Shown here piece after piece: positions 61,454 to 64,000 of a stretch of DNA of 64,000 bases (position 1 is the first letter of the stretch; every line of letters begins with the position of its first letter). Position numbers and translations under genes: made by a program. The notes beneath the pieces were generated by a model. It was given only the letters and a program-made list of their open reading frames with translations, ran no database searches and had not been told where the DNA came from. The DNA comes from Planococcus antarcticus DSM 14505 (lineage in GTDB: Bacteria; Bacillota; Bacilli; Bacillales_A; Planococcaceae). Location of the stretch: the NCBI RefSeq assembly GCF_001687565.2, contig NZ_CP016534.2, positions 1,988,501 to 2,052,500 on the forward strand, read 5' to 3'.

Positions 61454-61683
61454 GTTTGACACGTCCTTTTTCTTGGTGGTTTCAGTATGTCGAAAACCGT
61501 TTGGTCGTGTCCACTTTTAAGTCTAAACCCATTATGTGGCTTATTAGTAGGCTGGTTCAAATAATTGTACGATTACGAAAGGTTATTTCAAACAAACCGG
61601 CTATATTGTTGTGATTATGAAACTAATTGCTGTCTCATTCTGTCTTACTTAATAATAATTTCCAGTGTAATGGAGGTATGACT

Positions 61684-61968
61684 ATGTGGTTCATATTAGG
61701 ACTTATCGCAATAACAGCAACTTGTATAAATCTTTTTATGTATGCAGCAGGCAAAGATTATAAATTGGCAATGGCCATGGGATTATCTTTTACAGCATTA
61801 ACGGTTGTTGCAGATTACAGTATGGTGGCCAATTGGGTAAATGCGGAAGATTGGTCTGCTTTATTAGATGTAGTTCCTACGATGGCAGCAGCGTTATGGA
61901 TTTTAACAATACTATCAATTTTATTAAGTATAACTCCTATACTTTTAGAACTAAAAAACAAAAACTGA
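61684..61968 (+). CDS. Small three-TM membrane protein
   Basis: 94 residues from ATG 61684, seven bases after GGAGG. Three hydrophobic segments: WFILGLIAITATCINLFMYAAG, LAMAMGLSFTALTVVADYSMV and TMAAALWILTILSILLSITPILL. Not recognised. A CDS is likely because the ribosome site is strong. Confidence 0.6.
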   Translation: MWFILGLIAITATCINLFMYAAGKDYKLAMAMGLSFTALTVVADYSMVANWVNAEDWSALLDVVPTMAAALWILTILSILLSITPILLELKNKN

Positions 61969-62066
61969 TTACGTGATTAAGAAAGGTTAACCTTCGACAA
62001 ACAAGTCCAATTGTTTAAAAACTGATTATAAAAAAATTGCTAAAAGCAGTAGGAATGGGGAATCTT

Positions 62067-62624
62067 ATGACAAAGGAAAAATGGCTACTCGTATTTTTGG
62101 GAATCATGGACATCATTCTTGTCGTCATGAATTATACAGGTTATGTTCTACTTTTTTTAAAACCAACAGGGTATGTAATCCCTTTGGTTTTAAACATTCT
62201 TATCATTAGTGTAATCATCTTTAAATCAAAACTTTCTAAAGTATGGACAGCTGTCATCCTTTTCACTGGTATACCTATACTATTGTTCCATGGTTTTATA
62301 GTTTTGTGGATGGATCGGAATTATATTGAAACCGTTACTTCCGATAACCAACAATCACTAGTAATCGAATACCGACATGCAACACTAGGAGAAACAACTT
62401 ATTTTTATAATTTTTACAAGACAAAAAACGGTTTTGTTGGCAAGCACCTTGATGACCAATCAATTGAAGTGATAGTTTATGATGGTTCGTTTATCGACCC
62501 AGAAGGTGTTTTAGGTTTGGGTAAAGAAAAATGGATTACTGAAAATACCGTTCGTTTTTTTACTCAGAAAGGGATAAAGGATGTGTATTTAAGTCCTTCT
62601 CATCAATCAACTGAAATGGAATAA
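62067..62624 (+). CDS. Membrane protein with extracytoplasmic C-terminal domain
   Basis: 185 residues from ATG 62067 (GGGG upstream). Three TM segments (WLLVFLGIMDIILVVMNYTGYVLLFL, YVIPLVLNILIISVIIF, WTAVILFTGIPILLFHGFIVLW) are followed by a strand-rich domain with SLVIEYRHATLGETTYFYNFYKTKNGFVGKHLDD. Not recognised. Positions 62625-63058 hold no gene except a copy of the dispersed GATAATCCTCT hairpin at 62807. Confidence 0.6.
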   Translation: MTKEKWLLVFLGIMDIILVVMNYTGYVLLFLKPTGYVIPLVLNILIISVIIFKSKLSKVWTAVILFTGIPILLFHGFIVLWMDRNYIETVTSDNQQSLVIEYRHATLGETTYFYNFYKTKNGFVGKHLDDQSIEVIVYDGSFIDPEGVLGLGKEKWITENTVRFFTQKGIKDVYLSPSHQSTEME

Positions 62625-62806
62625 AAAAGGTAGTTCCACTGAAATCAGTACGATTGTTTACGAAGAAAGGGTGGCAAAAGCGACTCTTTTTTGTTTGTGC
62701 TTTTCCCTTTGTTTTAAGGTTAAGGTTAAGACGTGTTTCATTGTGTAAATACAGACAAGTAAGTGAAAAAGAGCGAAGTATCATACGCAAAATTGACAAT
62801 AGTAAC

Positions 62807-62823
62807 GATAATCCTCTGTTATC
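62807..62823. repeat. Dispersed GACAATCCTCT repeat, copy e
   Basis: GATAATCCTCTGTTATC: both arms differ from the other copies by matching (compensating) changes, so the stem is kept. Preceded by AGTAAC. Confidence 0.7.
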
Positions 62824-63058
62824 GATAGCTTTATCCAACTGCAAAAAAAATATAAGTAATCTTTTTGAAGTTTACTAATTTACATGCACAATAACGCTTA
62901 AAACTAACGCAAAATAACGCTAAAATAACAAATAACTGGATTTTTTTCAATAGGTTATACCTTTCTAATTTTATTCAATGCAATGTCTGCCATCATGAAA
63001 CCTTATATCAATCCGAACGTATAGAATACTATCTTGCGAAAATGGTGGTGCTATACAG

Positions 63059-63553
63059 ATGAATGAACAATATGCCGCTCCTCGGCATTCTCTCTCACCC
63101 AATGCAGTCAAATACTGGCGCATGGATGAACTTATTTCCAACCTTATTGCCTTTATAGTCCTGGCCGTGCTGTTTTACCTGGACTGGCACTTTGAATGGT
63201 ACAACTGGATTTTTTGGGTCCTGATTGCCTTGGCTATCTTTTTTGTAGTTGGCTTGGCTTGGTCGGTTCTCAGTCCGCCACTCACTTTTAAAAACTGGCG
63301 CTACGATTTGGACGAAGAGTTTTTGTATCTTCAGTTTGGTATTTGGAACCGGACAGAGCAATTGGTGCCGATGACGAAAATTCAGGCTGTTTCCTTGACG
63401 CAGGGACCTTTGATGCGCAAATTTAACCTTGCTTCTTTGTCAGTAGAAACGATGGGTTCAAGCCATGCAATTCCGGCATTGCCAAAAGAAACGGCAGCCG
63501 ACCTGCGTGAGCGCATTGCCCAATTCGCTAAAATCAAGGAAGTGGAACAATGA
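63059..63553 (+). CDS. ydbS: YdbS-like PH-domain (bPH2) membrane protein
   Basis: 164 residues: NEQYAAPRHSLSPNAVKYWRMDELISN, two TM segments (LIAFIVLAVLFYLDWHF, WIFWVLIALAIFFVVGLAW), then a bacterial PH domain YDLDEEFLYLQFGIWNRTEQLVPMTKIQAVSLTQGPLMRKFNLASLSVET. It overlaps the next gene by four bases as in the ydbST operon. In B. subtilis YdbST, part of the SigW regulon, protect against antimicrobial peptides such as amylocyclicin. Confidence 0.88.
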   Translation: MNEQYAAPRHSLSPNAVKYWRMDELISNLIAFIVLAVLFYLDWHFEWYNWIFWVLIALAIFFVVGLAWSVLSPPLTFKNWRYDLDEEFLYLQFGIWNRTEQLVPMTKIQAVSLTQGPLMRKFNLASLSVETMGSSHAIPALPKETAADLRERIAQFAKIKEVEQ

Positions 63554-64000
63554 TTGCCATTCGTCGCCATCATCCGGCAACCGTTCTTTTTAAAATAGGT
63601 AAATTACTTCGGAATTCGATTTTCATAATCTTAGTGTTATTTGTTTTTCAAGCCAACAACAGTTCTACTCTTTTTGTTTACGGCCGTTATGCATTTTTGC
63701 TGTTTTTTCTTTGGTCCCTTGTATCCTCTGTTTTAAATTGGCTAACGACCACTTATGCACTTGACGACCAGCGGTTCTATTTGCGACGAGGCATTTTCAA
63801 TAAAACCGATCAGTCGATTCCATTTTCAAAAGTTCAGAACATCAATCGCCATACCTCATTTTCCCATCGTTTGTTGGGGCTGACATCGATCAGTTTCGAA
63901 ACTGGAATTGCTGGTGAGGATTCCTCCGTGAAATTCGAAGTCACTACGAAAAAAGAAGTGCTTCGGCTGGAGTCAGCTGTCCAAGAACACAAAGAATCTC
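63550..64000 (+). CDS. ydbT: YdbT-like multi-PH-domain membrane protein (partial)
   Basis: The first 150 residues are visible: basic N-terminus (IAIRRHHPATVLFKIGKLLRN), two TM segments, then a PH domain (YALDDQRFYLRRGIFNKTDQSIPFSKVQNINRHTSFSHRLLGLTSISFET). It runs off the right edge. Paired with YdbS in one operon. Confidence 0.85.
   Translation, partial: MIAIRRHHPATVLFKIGKLLRNSIFIILVLFVFQANNSSTLFVYGRYAFLLFFLWSLVSSVLNWLTTTYALDDQRFYLRRGIFNKTDQSIPFSKVQNINRHTSFSHRLLGLTSISFETGIAGEDSSVKFEVTTKKEVLRLESAVQEHKES

Larger units (their letters stand above)
60139..61525 (-). mobile_element. IS3/IS150-type insertion sequence
   Basis: Terminal inverted repeats TGTCAAGAAAGTGGACAC (left) and AGACTTAAAAGTGGACAC (right, read inward) enclose orfA and orfB on the minus strand. 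Length about 1387 bp. No target duplication is visible. It is a different IS3 from the copies at 20568 and 37131. Confidence 0.85.

Noticed and set aside
1..64000. tRNA or rRNA genes and riboswitches
   Set aside because: I scanned for conserved tRNA arms and common riboswitch cores by eye and found none; a covariance-model search would be needed to be certain.

Overview
The window looks like a low-GC Bacillota chromosome or large replicon, most likely Planococcaceae/Caryophanaceae (Planococcus, Sporosarcina or a close relative). The support is strong GGAGG-type ribosome sites, frequent TTG/GTG starts, a Bacillus-type MerR/MerA pair, YolD and YdbS/YdbT families, a Listeria-like type II-A CRISPR repeat, and IS1380, IS21 and IS3 elements. 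The genus is inference; no rRNA or tRNA gene was seen.

Layout. 1-20.5 kb is mostly metabolic and stress genes on the minus strand: a RelE-type toxin, OsmC, a decayed Lgt-like/FAD/PLP operon, redoxin, HAD dehalogenase, flavodoxin plus isochorismatase-like hydrolase, EgtB-like sulfoxide synthase, a frameshifted Old Yellow Enzyme, and a glycine-betaine-type binding lipoprotein. A mercury operon follows (merR-merA-second flavoprotein reductase, with a clear MerR promoter/operator), then thioredoxin and glutaredoxin-like proteins, a Crp/Fnr regulator, a DMT exporter and a broken TlpA-like thioredoxin. 20.5-38.4 kb is an IS-rich accessory block: an inactive IS3 copy, IS1380, an integrase remnant, a duplicated anti-sigma/lipoprotein gene set whose ECF sigma operon is cut by an IS21, a serine resolvase with its res site, a CBASS-like pair (CD-NTase plus a Cap15-like two-TM effector) with a membrane/microprotein operon, a second dead resolvase, a toxin-antitoxin pair and an intact IS3. 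38.4-46.1 kb is a complete type II-A CRISPR-Cas locus: 23 repeats, csn2, cas2, cas1, cas9 and a divergent tracrRNA.

46.1-56.6 kb holds two toxin-antitoxin pairs, an RraB-domain protein, small secreted or membrane genes, and two families of dispersed hairpins. One family follows the stop codons of successive minus-strand ORFs, giving a cassette-like layout. A second IS21 splits one of these ORFs, and a MerR-like plasmid-type gene beside it carries six in-frame stops. 56.6-60 kb is a compact operon of a 75-residue hydrophobic peptide, an attenuator-like hairpin, ABC ATPase, permease, small membrane protein and HExxH membrane protease, which looks like an undescribed peptide-bacteriocin or peptide-stress system. 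An IS3-type element, two small membrane proteins and the ydbS-ydbT pair (running off the right edge) close the window.

How it fits together: stress and thiol/mercury chemistry dominates the left, while mobile DNA and defence (CRISPR, CBASS, several toxin-antitoxin modules) dominate the middle. Many genes are broken by nonsense changes, homopolymer frameshifts or IS insertions. Some of the frameshifts could be assembly errors, but genes carrying several nonsense codons are real decay.
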